Assembly (NCBI RefSeq): GCF_003967515.1
Contig: NZ_BIFQ01000002.1
Span: 806,001-870,000, forward strand
Length of the DNA: 64,000 nucleotides
Direction of reading: 5' to 3'
DNA from: Dictyobacter aurantiacus
Lineage (GTDB): Bacteria > Chloroflexota > Ktedonobacteria > Ktedonobacterales > Ktedonobacteraceae
The notes below the pieces were generated by a model. That model was not told the DNA's origin. It made no database searches and was given only the letters and a program-made list of their open reading frames with translations. Positions 44,728 through 54,001 of this stretch are shown in pieces; positions within the stretch are counted from its first letter, which is position 1; the number at the start of each line of letters is the position of its first letter. A program made the position numbers and the translations under genes.

Positions 44728-44858
44728 TCCGCCAAAGATAGATGATGAGGAAACGATAAGCAGATGAGGTGAAGATGAGGTGGAATGAGAGGCCGCAGCA
44801 GCCCATACTAAAGACACGATAACACTTCTCTATGTTGATAATCTAAAAAAATGAATGG

Positions 44859-45887
44859 ATGAAGAAGGAACAAAAACATATGCGAAAAGGTATGCGTATC
44901 GGTCTCAGCTGCTGTGTCGCGCTGCTGCTCCTCTTACTGGTGAGCGCCTGCAGCAATGTCATGTCCCCCACAACTACTCATAATGTACAGGCGCAGACTC
45001 GGACGCTGGATCAGCAAAAGAAGAAGCCGACGCCAGAGGCGCTCACTCCACTGCAGATCCTACAGAAAAGCAGTAATGCGATGAATAGTCTGACGGGAGT
45101 GCACTTTACGCTAGATGCCAAACGTCAGAACATCACACCGGACAGCACAACACCCAATCCATCTGGCAACATCCTACAGACTTTGCAGACCCTGCAGCCG
45201 CTGCCCGGTGCGGCTGCATATAATAACTGGAAAGAGGGGTCCGGTGATGATGCAGGCACCAATGGCTCGCAGATACACCTGAAGGAGCAAACAGATCCGC
45301 CCCTGTTCCAGCCCCACTCTGGCTATACTTTCACCATGGATCAGCATCAACAGGGCAATGATAACACCTACCTGCTCGGAGAACCAATCGTCAACCAGAA
45401 GTGGTATATGATTAGTACGCGAACGCTGGTTGAACAGCCCGCCACGCAGATCTACGCGCTCTCGGGTATGTCACAGGTCAAAGCCCTGCTTCAACTGACC
45501 ATGCAGGCAGGAAAGGTGAGCAATAAGGGATTGGAGAAAATGAACGGCAGTCTGCTACGCCACATCCACGCTACCTTCGCTGAGGAAGACCGCACGGCCC
45601 TGCGCGCCATCGATGTAGAGAACTATAGTTCGTTCTTCGCCTCGATCCAGACGCAGAATACCAGCGGCAGCAGCGACTTCTGGATCGATCCCGCCACCGA
45701 CTACGTCTATCGCGCCAGTAGCACCGTTGTCTATAAGACAACCGAGAAAGACGCCATGCCGACGGTGACTATGCAGCAGACGCTGACCTTCAACTGCAAT
45801 CAATTCAACCAACCCGTCATCATTCAGATACCCACGCACCCGATACCAGCCAACGACATCAATCAGATCTACCATTATCAGGCATAA
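44859..45887 (+). CDS. Lipoprotein, possibly LppX/LprG-like
   Basis: A 342-residue exported protein. A basic start and hydrophobic core (GLSCCVALLLLLLVS) end in the lipobox SACS. After a polar linker the domain begins LQKSSNAMNSLTGVHFTLDA and contains long beta-rich stretches. This resembles LppX/LprAFG-type lipid-carrier lipoproteins and LolA-like folds. An ATG at 44880 is an alternative start that also preserves the signal peptide. It lies alone between two terminators. The assignment to that fold is tentative; lipoprotein export is well supported. Confidence 0.75.
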   Translation: MKKEQKHMRKGMRIGLSCCVALLLLLLVSACSNVMSPTTTHNVQAQTRTLDQQKKKPTPEALTPLQILQKSSNAMNSLTGVHFTLDAKRQNITPDSTTPNPSGNILQTLQTLQPLPGAAAYNNWKEGSGDDAGTNGSQIHLKEQTDPPLFQPHSGYTFTMDQHQQGNDNTYLLGEPIVNQKWYMISTRTLVEQPATQIYALSGMSQVKALLQLTMQAGKVSNKGLEKMNGSLLRHIHATFAEEDRTALRAIDVENYSSFFASIQTQNTSGSSDFWIDPATDYVYRASSTVVYKTTEKDAMPTVTMQQTLTFNCNQFNQPVIIQIPTHPIPANDINQIYHYQA

Positions 45888-45905
45888 AACATCTCTGCCC
45901 ACTTC

Positions 45906-45958
45906 AGGCCAGCGTCTCCGCTCCTATTCCTATGGTGCGGAGCCTGGCCTCCTTTTTT
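45906..45958 (+). terminator. Rho-independent terminator of the lipoprotein gene
   Basis: AGGCCAG...CTCCGC pairs with GCGGAGC-CTGGCCT with a small bulge and is followed by CCTTTTTTCT. It begins 18 bases after the stop. Confidence 0.75.
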
Positions 45959-46064
45959 CTCCAGCAACCCCAATTAAAATGTATAGGCAAATACACCTCC
46001 TTCCATTTATAATCGGGAGCATAATCATCCAAAATGGAGACAGCTCACAACAGCAAGAGTCATT

Positions 46065-46685
46065 ATGTTAGCCCTTTCGCAGGTAATTTATGGAGTGCGG
46101 GACCTGGAGGTGGCCACACGGCGCATAGAGTCGCGAGGGCTTACCGTAGTCGATGGTGGACATCATCCCGGCCTGGGAACGGCCAATCGCATCGTCCCAT
46201 TGGGAGACGCCTACTTTGAGATCCTGGGCATCGTTGATCAGCAAAAGGCTCTGAGCAACCCGTATGGAATGGCGCTGTTCCAGAAGATACGACAAGGGGA
46301 CCGGCTGGTACGCTGGTCCCTGCGCACAGATACCATTGAGGAGGTAGCCAGAGAACGGGGACTCGCACCTGAGAGTCGCTCAAGGCGACGTCCCGACAAC
46401 ACACTGCTGACATGGAAGGCCGCCGGCCTATCCCTCTCGTTGCTAGATGGCTGGCTGCCTTTCTTTATGCAGTGGGATGATCCCACCTACTATCCCGGCA
46501 ACATCCGGGTTCACCATGCCGCTGCACCACAGGGTATCGCCTGGCTTGAGATCACGCCCGGCGACCCGTTGAAGCTAAAAAAGTGGCTGGGCGCAGCTGA
46601 GGTACCATTGCACATTGTTGATGGGGAACCGGGCATCCATCGCGTCGGGCTCTCTACCCCCGAGGGTGTACTTATACTGCCCTGA
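46065..46685 (+). CDS. Glyoxalase-like (VOC superfamily) protein
   Basis: A 206-residue protein of the Glyoxalase_3 type. The N-terminal betaalphabetabeta unit starts SQVIYGVRDLEVATRRIESRG, followed by GTANRIVPLGDAYFEILGI, which would contribute metal ligands. The C-terminal half repeats the fold around PQGIAWLEI. No assigned reaction exists for this subgroup. It converges on the large kinase gene. Confidence 0.78.
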   Translation: MLALSQVIYGVRDLEVATRRIESRGLTVVDGGHHPGLGTANRIVPLGDAYFEILGIVDQQKALSNPYGMALFQKIRQGDRLVRWSLRTDTIEEVARERGLAPESRSRRRPDNTLLTWKAAGLSLSLLDGWLPFFMQWDDPTYYPGNIRVHHAAAPQGIAWLEITPGDPLKLKKWLGAAEVPLHIVDGEPGIHRVGLSTPEGVLILP

Positions 46686-46731
46686 CCCACAAATATCCAA
46701 AGCGTTCATCTACTGCAGAACAAGCCCAATC

Positions 46732-49389
46732 TTAGCTCAAGGAGATCCAGGGTTGCCAGGCGCCGTTTTGATACCAGGTCTCCTGCAGGACGTTGTTGGC
46801 GGTACGGGAAAAGACGTCGATGCGACCATTGCCCCAGGTAGTGGTGGAGGGGCTGGTGGTCAACACACCGGTCAGGGTCTGCCAGTCGTGCCAGGCACCA
46901 TCGAAGCTGCGCTGCTGCAGGACGTTTCCGGCTCCGCGCACAAAGACATCCAGGTGATTGGGAGCGATCGAGACGGCGGCCGGATCTGACTCAAAGGAAC
47001 CGCCAAGTGCTTCCCAGTCGTGCCAGTTACCATCATAGCCACGATGCCAGAGCGCGCTATCAGCGCCGCGCGCAAAAACGTCCAGCCGATTGGGGCCCCA
47101 GGTGGTCGCCGAAGGACTGGCGAGCAGAACGCCGTCGAGGCGGTCCCAATCATGCCAGCTGCCATCAAACCCTTTATGCCAGAGGGCGTTATCGACACTG
47201 CGCGCAAACACATCCAGCCGATTGGGTCCCCACGAGACAGCAGATGGGTCCGAGGTGAGCGAGCCGCCAAGCGATTCCCATGGATGCCAGCTGCCATCGT
47301 ACCACGCATGCTGCAAGGTACCGTCAAGACCACGGGCAAAAACATCGAAGCGACCGGGACTCCACGCGGCTACAGTAGGATCAAAGGCCAGGCCATCGAG
47401 CACGCGCGTCCAATCATGCCAGATGCCATCGTAGTGGCGCTGCCACAAGCCATTATCGGTCCCGCGTACAAACAGGTCCAGCTGGTTGGGACCCCAGGAT
47501 ACGATGGCCGGTCGCGTTGATCCCAGTACCACAGCGTTCTGCGGCGGCGCCGTCGGTGAAGGCACCTGCTGAGTGGGTGCGGACTGTACAGTTGGGGTGG
47601 AATGATGGACGGGCAGTGGCGCTGAGGATGAAGTATGCTTCCCCTGAAAAGCCTGCTGCCAGCTGATCATAGCCACGCCGCCCGCGACACTGGCTACCAC
47701 TACCCCACCCAGAGTGCCAAGCACCACACGACGTGAGACTCCCCGTGGAGGCCGCTGCATAGAAGAGGGAATCGCAGGCACCGGCTGCGTCTGCACCTTT
47801 TTATGTATCGCCGGAACCGACCGGGTCGTTGGAGGCAGTGGCAAACGCTGACTATTAACGCGCGCATAAGGTGGCGGCAAAGCCTCTGGCTGTGGATCAG
47901 GAGATACCAACGGAATAGCAAGCACCTTCTTAGCCGCGGGCGCCGCCTTATCCGACCAGAAGGAGCGCGCCGCCGGCACCATCTTCTCCATCCATAGATG
48001 CTTGAGCGCCGGAGCCGCCTGCTCAGGCCAGCGCTGCATTAAAGAGGCGAGCACCGATTGATCATGATCAGCAGAAGACGCCGAGGCATCAACAACTGTC
48101 GCATCGTCGGCCGAACGCTCTCCGGCCGGGGCAAAGGACGAGAGGCGCAATGGTCGCTCGTCAGAGGTACCATCGGTAACGGGTTCCTGGGGAGAGGCGC
48201 TATAATCGGTAAGCCGTCTGGATACACCCGAACTATGTGCCGGCAACTTTAAAGAGACCAGCGGAAGTTTTTTTGCCGGTGTCGCCGGGCTGGCCTCTTT
48301 GGCTGGCAACTGCAGAGCCTTTGGCCTGGCGGAATGCGGCAGGGCCAGCGATGGCCGCACTATCTCGGTCTTTTTTGTAGGACCAACAGACGGAGCGGGC
48401 GGCGCCTCCACAGGTATTTCATCCGGTGACCTCACCCCCTCCTCAGATCCCTTATAAGGTTCTATCGGTGGTGTCAATGGAGGAGATGCGGCAGGAGGGG
48501 TCTGCTCGACGACAGATGACAACAGGACCGAAGAGACAATCGCGGGGGAGGCCTGGGGAGCAGAACCCATCGCGGCCTGTTCAAAGGCGCCCGCGAAATC
48601 CAGCATTGATGGATACCGATCTTCAGGCCGCTTGGCCAATGCCTTCATAACTACCTGCTCAACCTCGGCCGGGATAGCTACCTTATCGATCAACGCGGGC
48701 GGAGTAATATGGACGTGCTGCAGGGCGATCTCCATATCAGAACCGCTGAAGGGTGGCGCGCCGCACAGCCACTCGTAGATCGCCACGCCCAGCGAGTATT
48801 GATCGCTGGCGAACACGGCCTCGGAGGTAAATAGTTCCGGAGCCATATAAGTGGTCGTGCCGATGGCCTGACCATGATCCGCCTTTGGCAGCATTGGATT
48901 ACTGGGCATGCTCTGCGTGGTCACGGCGATCCCAAAATCGCTCAACATCAGCCGCTGTTGCTCGCCCAGCAACATATTTTCCGGCTTCACGTCGCGATGA
49001 ATAATCTTGCGCTCGTGCGCATATTGCAGGGCCTGGGCCATCTGATTCACATATCCAACCACCGTCGACAGGGGCACAATACTATTGATGGGATGCAGGC
49101 GGCGCAGGGAACCATATGGAGCATAGCCCATCACCAGGAAGGGGACATCATTCTCGATACCGAAATCGTGCACCGGCACGATGTGTGGGTGGCCCAGGCG
49201 CGCGATCGTTCGCGCTTCACCCAGAAAGCGCGCCAGCGCATCCTGGCTCAACTGCAAACGCAACACTTTAATGGCCGCCGATGTCTTCAAATATACATGT
49301 TCACCCAGGTATACATCGGCGAAGCCGCCCTGCCCGAGCACCTCCAGCAACCGATAATTCCCAAGCTTCTTACTGACATCGTAGGCCAT
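46732..49389 (-). CDS. Ser/Thr protein kinase with C-terminal PLL-like beta-propeller
   Basis: An 885-residue membrane kinase. The kinase domain (about 10-270) has GQGGFADVYLG, the Lys in AAIKVL, HRDVKPEN, DFG and APE. A long Pro/Ser/Ala linker (about 280-550) leads to one hydrophobic helix (VVLGTLGGVVVASVAGGVAM). The extracellular end (about 625-885) has six repeats of about 44 residues of the form SWGPNRLDVFARG-x4-LW-x3-DG-W-x-W. These are the DUF346/PLL type found in fucose-binding propeller lectins. The design suggests sensing of a glycan outside the cell and phosphorylation inside. RBS evidence is weak but the N-terminus is typical. Confidence 0.9.
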   Translation of the reverse strand: MAYDVSKKLGNYRLLEVLGQGGFADVYLGEHVYLKTSAAIKVLRLQLSQDALARFLGEARTIARLGHPHIVPVHDFGIENDVPFLVMGYAPYGSLRRLHPINSIVPLSTVVGYVNQMAQALQYAHERKIIHRDVKPENMLLGEQQRLMLSDFGIAVTTQSMPSNPMLPKADHGQAIGTTTYMAPELFTSEAVFASDQYSLGVAIYEWLCGAPPFSGSDMEIALQHVHITPPALIDKVAIPAEVEQVVMKALAKRPEDRYPSMLDFAGAFEQAAMGSAPQASPAIVSSVLLSSVVEQTPPAASPPLTPPIEPYKGSEEGVRSPDEIPVEAPPAPSVGPTKKTEIVRPSLALPHSARPKALQLPAKEASPATPAKKLPLVSLKLPAHSSGVSRRLTDYSASPQEPVTDGTSDERPLRLSSFAPAGERSADDATVVDASASSADHDQSVLASLMQRWPEQAAPALKHLWMEKMVPAARSFWSDKAAPAAKKVLAIPLVSPDPQPEALPPPYARVNSQRLPLPPTTRSVPAIHKKVQTQPVPAIPSSMQRPPRGVSRRVVLGTLGGVVVASVAGGVAMISWQQAFQGKHTSSSAPLPVHHSTPTVQSAPTQQVPSPTAPPQNAVVLGSTRPAIVSWGPNQLDLFVRGTDNGLWQRHYDGIWHDWTRVLDGLAFDPTVAAWSPGRFDVFARGLDGTLQHAWYDGSWHPWESLGGSLTSDPSAVSWGPNRLDVFARSVDNALWHKGFDGSWHDWDRLDGVLLASPSATTWGPNRLDVFARGADSALWHRGYDGNWHDWEALGGSFESDPAAVSIAPNHLDVFVRGAGNVLQQRSFDGAWHDWQTLTGVLTTSPSTTTWGNGRIDVFSRTANNVLQETWYQNGAWQPWISLS
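46735..47515. repeat. Six degenerate tandem repeats (about 132 bp) encoding propeller blades
   Basis: The 3' part of the kinase gene consists of six in-frame units encoding W-x-P-N-x-LDVFARG blades. DNA identity between neighbours is visible (for example the repeated GCCATCATAGCC-like blocks on the + strand) but not perfect. Blades 3 and 4 look the most alike. Confidence 0.75.
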
Positions 49390-49504
49390 CGCGCCGTCTC
49401 CTCTTATCCTTACAAGTTACATGAGCACTATCATTTTACCATGAAGGGCTGCTGCTGCTTCTTCACTATAAGAAACAAGGGGCGAAAGTACTATAAGCCG
49501 TGGT

Positions 49505-49555
49505 GAGCCCGGCACCTACGGGGGGAACGCGGGTATCATGCATGAGGTGCCGGGA
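49505..49555. repeat. GGCACCTACG-type short repeat
   Basis: AGCCCGGCACCTACGG (49508-49523) followed by an inverted GAGGTGCCGGGATG (49545-49558) could form a hairpin GGCACCT/AGGTGCC. Related AGGGCAAGCC(C/T)GGCACCTAC units are at 53822-53842 and 55491-55510. Confidence 0.6.
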
Positions 49556-49575
49556 TGCGAGGTATTAGGAGACGG

Positions 49576-50484
49576 CTAGGAGAGATCGTCCTGCTCATGG
49601 AAGAGCTGATCGAAGGTCTGCTGGCGCGCCTTCGCGATCTTGTTCATGCGCTTATTGAACTGGTCCATAGCAAAGCCGACGTAGTCGGTCAATCGAAGGC
49701 CGAAACGATTCTCTTCACCGGCGGGCAAAGAGGAGTCTGCTTCCTGGATGACACCCAGGGCGTAGGGTAGCAGCTCATTCATGCGCACCTCGATCATATC
49801 CCATAGGTCCGGCTGCTGCAGGACCAGGCGTGAGATCAGGAAGATGCCATAGGCGATGTGGCGGGACTCGTCGCGCTTGACATAGGTGAGGCCCTGTTTG
49901 AGTCCAGGCATGATCTGGTTGCGCTCCAGCATATCAAAATAAGCCTGGTAACCTGTCTCGGCCAGCACTCCCTCAACGATCATGTTGTAGGTCACGGAGG
50001 CGCGCACCTGGGCGGCTGGAGAGGTATCGGTCAGCAAGGCTGACATCGTCTGAGGAAGTTCCTCGTAAAATATTTTGCGATAGCTGGCGGAATGATACAT
50101 ATGCAGGTCTTTTTTGACGCCTGCCACATCATCCAGAAAGCGCCGGAAGAATTCTGTGTGCTTGGCCTCTTCAAACAGGAATGTGGTCAGGAACATCTCC
50201 TCTTCTAACTGCCCCTGCTGGGCCACGGCGGTAATCAGGGGCAGCAGGTCTAGTGTTACGCTCTCTTCGCCCGCCTGAAAGAGGGAGGTCAACGTCAGCA
50301 GCGTCTCCTGCTCCTCGGGACTGCAGCGCTGCCAGTCCAGGACATCCTGTGTGAAATCGAGGCTGCGCGGATCCCAGGTACCTAGCTTCTTGGCTTTATG
50401 GTAGAGGCGCATCGGGAGGGTATCATGGCGTAGCCCCACACTACCGGTGGTCTGGAAGGTTGAATGTTGCATCAGGTTGGCCAT
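49576..50484 (-). CDS. R2-like ligand-binding oxidase (R2lox)
   Basis: A 302-residue ferritin-like Mn/Fe protein related to ribonucleotide reductase R2. All expected metal ligands are in place: Glu73, Glu106 and His109 (EEAKH), Glu171, Glu206 and His209 (DESRH). Val76 and Tyr166 sit at the spacing of the residues that form the Val-Tyr ether crosslink in characterised R2lox proteins. These features separate it from a true R2 subunit, and no R1 gene is near. It oxidises an unknown, probably lipid-like, substrate. It is followed on the same strand only by a gap. Confidence 0.92.
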   Translation of the reverse strand: MANLMQHSTFQTTGSVGLRHDTLPMRLYHKAKKLGTWDPRSLDFTQDVLDWQRCSPEEQETLLTLTSLFQAGEESVTLDLLPLITAVAQQGQLEEEMFLTTFLFEEAKHTEFFRRFLDDVAGVKKDLHMYHSASYRKIFYEELPQTMSALLTDTSPAAQVRASVTYNMIVEGVLAETGYQAYFDMLERNQIMPGLKQGLTYVKRDESRHIAYGIFLISRLVLQQPDLWDMIEVRMNELLPYALGVIQEADSSLPAGEENRFGLRLTDYVGFAMDQFNKRMNKIAKARQQTFDQLFHEQDDLS

Positions 50485-50658
50485 CTTCTGTTTGCCTGCT
50501 TTCTCTCTGCTATGAGTCGAAGTTACAAGACACTATACGATGATGGTTGCCAGCTACACAAACAATAGCGGCATATGTTCTATTATACATTTACAGGCAT
50601 CAAGAAAGCCATAGAAGTAGTAGAAAAGAATACGTTTTCTACTATACCAGGAATAGGA

Positions 50659-51603
50659 CTAGGGGAAATGCTGAAACCAGCGCAGGCTAAGGCAACCGGC
50701 GAGCAGAAAAAGAACGACGCCGAGGGCACTGAGCAGGGCCGAAATCTCGGTGGTCTCGGTCACCCAGCTAATCTGCGTACTGAGATCGGTATAGACCTGG
50801 CGCAGGGTCTTCGTGGCGCCGGCGTAGAAGTAGCGGCCACCGGTCTGGTCGGCGATCGCTTTCAGGGCCGCCTCATCCAGGCCAGACGACAGATGACCCT
50901 CCCCAACCGACACCGAGTTGCGCGCTCCCACGCCAACCGTGTTGACTTTGATATGTTGCTGATGGGCACGCCGGGCAGCCTCCATCGGATCGGAGCCTGA
51001 ATTGCTAGCGCCATCGGAGAGCAGCACAATGGTGGATGGAATCGTATTACCGTTATTATCTTTCGCCTGCTGTCGCAACTGGTCCAGGGCCGCATTCAGA
51101 CCATCGCCAATGGCGGTCCCTCCACCGGGTAACAGGGTATCGATTGAGCGCTGAATCAGGCTGTGGTCAGCGGTGAGCGGAGCCCGCACCACGGCCACAT
51201 TATTAAAGCTGATCACGCCAACCTGCACGCTGGCCGGCAGAGCATTGACGAACAGATGGGCCGCCTGCCGCGCCGCCATGATGCGGCTGGGCGTCATATC
51301 CGTCGAGCCCATAGAACCGGACACATCGAACACCAGCATCACATTGGCGCGATCGCGCGGCAACGCGATCACGGCCATCGGACGCGCCATCCCTGCTATC
51401 AGGGCGATCAGGGCCAGTGCGAAAATGATGGGTGGGATATGGCGTCGCATACCAGGTCCCTTCCCGACCACGCGCTCAAGCAGGGATAGATTGGTAAAAC
51501 GAACAGCATAGGTACGGCGCCGCTTCTGTGCGGCCACATAGAACCAGGTGAGCACCGGCACGATTATCAAGGCTATAAGACAGAGGGGCCATTGAAAAGT
51601 CAT
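50659..51603 (-). CDS. BatA-like von Willebrand A domain membrane protein
   Basis: A 314-residue protein with two N-terminal membrane helices (about 5-25 and 55-75). A VWA domain with an intact MIDAS (DVSGSMGSTD, then later LSDGASNSGSDP) follows, and a C-terminal membrane helix ends the chain. It is the third gene of a MoxR-DUF58-VWA operon. Start and preceding stop nearly touch (TGA then ATG at 51603), indicating coupled translation. Such operons act in envelope stress, metal insertion or protein complex maturation. Confidence 0.9.
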   Translation of the reverse strand: MTFQWPLCLIALIIVPVLTWFYVAAQKRRRTYAVRFTNLSLLERVVGKGPGMRRHIPPIIFALALIALIAGMARPMAVIALPRDRANVMLVFDVSGSMGSTDMTPSRIMAARQAAHLFVNALPASVQVGVISFNNVAVVRAPLTADHSLIQRSIDTLLPGGGTAIGDGLNAALDQLRQQAKDNNGNTIPSTIVLLSDGASNSGSDPMEAARRAHQQHIKVNTVGVGARNSVSVGEGHLSSGLDEAALKAIADQTGGRYFYAGATKTLRQVYTDLSTQISWVTETTEISALLSALGVVLFLLAGCLSLRWFQHFP

Positions 51604-51604
51604 A

Positions 51605-52624
51605 TCACACATCCCCTTTCCCACGAGTCGCGGCCAGCGCCGCCTGTGTCCGAGGTTTATGCAGGCTACGCGCACGCCTGGTGCGTAAAAAGCGCACCAG
51701 GCTGCTCAAGGCATCTTCATCGGTACTGATCTGAAGGAGTTCGGCTCCACACTTCAGCAGGTCGGCCCGCAGCTGTTCGCTCTGCTGTTGAGCCACCTGT
51801 GTAAAACGCTCACGCACGCGGGCATCAGCCGTATCTACAAACAACTGCCGGCCCGTTTCTGGATCCTCTAGCGTCACCAGTCCTATATCCGGAAGATGGC
51901 CTTCGCGTGGGTCCGACAGACGCACGGCGATCACCTCGTGGCGTCGTGCTAATTTGCTGAGCGCACCCTGCCATCCGGCCATCACCAGAAAATCGGAAAC
52001 AATGATCACCAGGGCGCGCCGACGCATTACCGCCTGAACCTTTGTGAGGGCCGCCGACAGATCGGTGGGTCCCGCGTCCTCGCCTGACTGTACCTGGCGC
52101 GCACGAACCAACAGCTGCTGCAGGTGCAGCTGTCCCACAGAGGGTGGAATGACGGCCAGCGGTCGCGCGGCAAATAACAGTGCCCCCAGGCGATTGCCCG
52201 CTCGATTCAAGAGCTGACCGGCCAGGGTCACAAACTCAAGGGCGCGGTCCAGCTTGAGGCAATCGGCCGTTCCCCAGCGGGTTGAGGCGCTCAGGTCCAG
52301 CAAAAACCAGACATCGGCCGCGCGCTCAACGTAGGCCTCGCGCAGCATCGGCTGCTCGGAACGCGCCGAGATGTTCCAATCGATAAAGCGAATATCGTCG
52401 CCCGGCTGGTAAGCGCGGATCTCTGAAAACTCAACGCCCGGCCCCAGGAACGGCGAGCGCTCGCTACCACCTAGCGAGCTGGCCAGTGGACGCATCAGAT
52501 GCCAGTCCAGACGCCGCAACACGTGGGCAGGCGGCGCGGACCGGCTCTGTGGTGGCCGGACCTCCGGCTCTTCGCGAGCTCGCAAGGACTTGCAGAGCTT
52601 AATGAGGAAATGGTCAGGCCACAT
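51605..52624 (-). CDS. DUF58 family protein
   Basis: A 339-residue protein. The central DUF58 signature GPGVEFSEIRAYQPGDDIRFIDWNISAR is split here for length: GPGVEFSEIRAYQPGDD, then IRFIDWNISAR. The following VWA-like half contains FLLDLSASTRW. It is encoded between MoxR and the VWA protein, the standard order. The ATG at 52624 overlaps the end of moxR by 11 bases and has GGGAG upstream; the frame extends to 52717. It probably works as a partner of the MoxR ATPase and VWA protein. Confidence 0.9.
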   Translation of the reverse strand: MWPDHFLIKLCKSLRAREEPEVRPPQSRSAPPAHVLRRLDWHLMRPLASSLGGSERSPFLGPGVEFSEIRAYQPGDDIRFIDWNISARSEQPMLREAYVERAADVWFLLDLSASTRWGTADCLKLDRALEFVTLAGQLLNRAGNRLGALLFAARPLAVIPPSVGQLHLQQLLVRARQVQSGEDAGPTDLSAALTKVQAVMRRRALVIIVSDFLVMAGWQGALSKLARRHEVIAVRLSDPREGHLPDIGLVTLEDPETGRQLFVDTADARVRERFTQVAQQQSEQLRADLLKCGAELLQISTDEDALSSLVRFLRTRRARSLHKPRTQAALAATRGKGDV

Positions 52625-53627
52625 AGCGGTCTCCCAGATCAATATGTGGAGGGGGGAAACGCCGCAACAGGTCACCCACAATGGTGTCGGGCGAGACCCC
52701 ATCGGCCACCGCCTCATAGCTCAGCACGAGACGGTGGCGCAGCACATCCAGCGCCAGGTCCGCGACATCCCTGGGCAGCGCATACGGCCGACCGCGCATA
52801 AAGGCCAACGCCCGCGCGCCCGCGACCAGGTTAATAGAGGCGCGGGGACTCGCGCCATAGAGCAGCATCTGTTGCAGGTGGTGTAACCCATGCTGCGCCG
52901 GCTCGCGCGTCGCGTGCACCAGAGTTGCCGCGTAAAACACCACATGCGGATCTACATAGATCTGATCCACCTGCTGCTGAAAGGCCCGCAGATGCTCCGG
53001 GGTCAACAGGGTCTTGAGCGTGATATTCGTACCCGTCACACGCTCGACAATCACAATTTCATCCTCATAGGAGGGATAGTTGACCAGCACCTTAAACATA
53101 AAGCGATCCAGCTGCGCCTCAGGAAGAGGATAGGTGCCATCCGATTCGATTGGATTTTGAGTGGCCAGCACTAAAAATGGATCGGGTACAAAGTGGGTCT
53201 GCTTGCCGATTGTGACCTGGCGCTCCTGCATTACTTCGAGCAGGGCCGATTGAACTTTAGCTGGCGCGCGGTTGATCTCATCGGCCAGCAGAAGGTTGAC
53301 AAAAATAGGACCCAGTTCAGTCACAAATTCGGCGCTTCTGGCGTTATAGATACGCGTTCCCACCAGGTCAGCCGGCACCAGGTCGGGGGTAAACTGCACA
53401 CGCCCAAAGCTGCCACCCACAACCTGGGCCAGCGCCTTAATGGTCGCCGTCTTTGCCAGTCCTGGCACCCCCTCCAGCAGCACATGGCCGCGTGCCAGCA
53501 GCGCCACCAGCAGACGCTCCAAAAGATGATCCTGTCCCACAATCAAACGCTTTACTTCGAACAATAACGGCTCAATCAGCGAAGGCTGAGTTGACGGAGG
53601 CGCAAAAGACCGCTGAACGTGAGTCAT
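52614..53627 (-). CDS. MoxR-type AAA+ ATPase
   Basis: A 337-residue AAA+ ATPase. Walker A is the MoxR variant EGVPGLAKT, Walker B is LLADEINRAP, sensor 1 is LATQNPIE, and the lid domain follows with YGASPRASI. MoxR ATPases act as chaperones that activate partner proteins with VWA domains. It is the first gene of the operon. The ATG at 53627 stands eight bases after AAGGA; an ATG at 53633 is a close alternative. Upstream is element I. Confidence 0.92.
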   Translation of the reverse strand: MTHVQRSFAPPSTQPSLIEPLLFEVKRLIVGQDHLLERLLVALLARGHVLLEGVPGLAKTATIKALAQVVGGSFGRVQFTPDLVPADLVGTRIYNARSAEFVTELGPIFVNLLLADEINRAPAKVQSALLEVMQERQVTIGKQTHFVPDPFLVLATQNPIESDGTYPLPEAQLDRFMFKVLVNYPSYEDEIVIVERVTGTNITLKTLLTPEHLRAFQQQVDQIYVDPHVVFYAATLVHATREPAQHGLHHLQQMLLYGASPRASINLVAGARALAFMRGRPYALPRDVADLALDVLRHRLVLSYEAVADGVSPDTIVGDLLRRFPPPHIDLGDRYVA

Positions 53628-53697
53628 AAACATTGTCCTTTTCTTCTTCTTTATATCTTTGAGCGCGGGTCTTACTCGCGTCACCCCTCCTCAGGGT

Positions 53698-53789
53698 GAG
53701 CGTCCCCACACGCGCGTCCGCTACGCAGACGCACTCATTTTTTGTGTTGGTGCATTGGAGGCGCTGATGCGCACCCGATGCACCAACAC
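53698..53789. repeat. Bipartite palindromic element, diverged (element I)
   Basis: The hairpin 53744-53764/53769-53789 keeps GTGTTGGTGCAT/ATGCACCAACAC and GCGC-TGAT-GCGC but has mismatches in the middle of the arms. The second module, reversed, is at 53698-53736 (GCGTCCGCTACGCAGACGCA). It lies between divergent genes. An AGGGCAAGCCCGGCACCTAC unit follows at 53822. Confidence 0.75.
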
Positions 53790-53903
53790 GTGTTATGTTG
53801 AAAGCATTGGAGGCAGAAAGCCAGGGCAAGCCCGGCACCTACGAGAATTATTATCGGCAAGGGATAGGTGTATCTCCTACTCCCCTTTTAAATTAATGAT
53901 AAC

Positions 53904-53949
53904 GGGATGCCATGAAACCTATGGTTGTTCATAGATTTCATGGCATCCC
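53904..53949 (+). promoter_or_regulatory. Leader stem-loop upstream of the secreted alpha/alpha-barrel gene
   Basis: GGGATGCCATGAAACCTATG and CATAGATTTCATGGCATCCC form 20-base arms with one mismatch around GTTGTT. No T-run follows, so an operator or a stabilising mRNA hairpin is more likely than a terminator. It lies 52 bases before the ATG at 54002. Confidence 0.6.
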
Positions 53950-54001
53950 TTACAATACAAGTAGGTATCAAAACCATAGATAGAGAAGTGGGAGGTGGCT
54001 G

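Noticed and set aside
47007..47520. Antisense open frames opposite the kinase propeller repeats
   Set aside because: Their repeated peptide pattern mirrors the propeller repeats, which form a convincing domain on the minus strand.
49576..50484. Class I ribonucleotide reductase R2 subunit
   Set aside because: The Val76/Tyr166 pair and ligand spacing fit R2lox, and no R1 gene is nearby.
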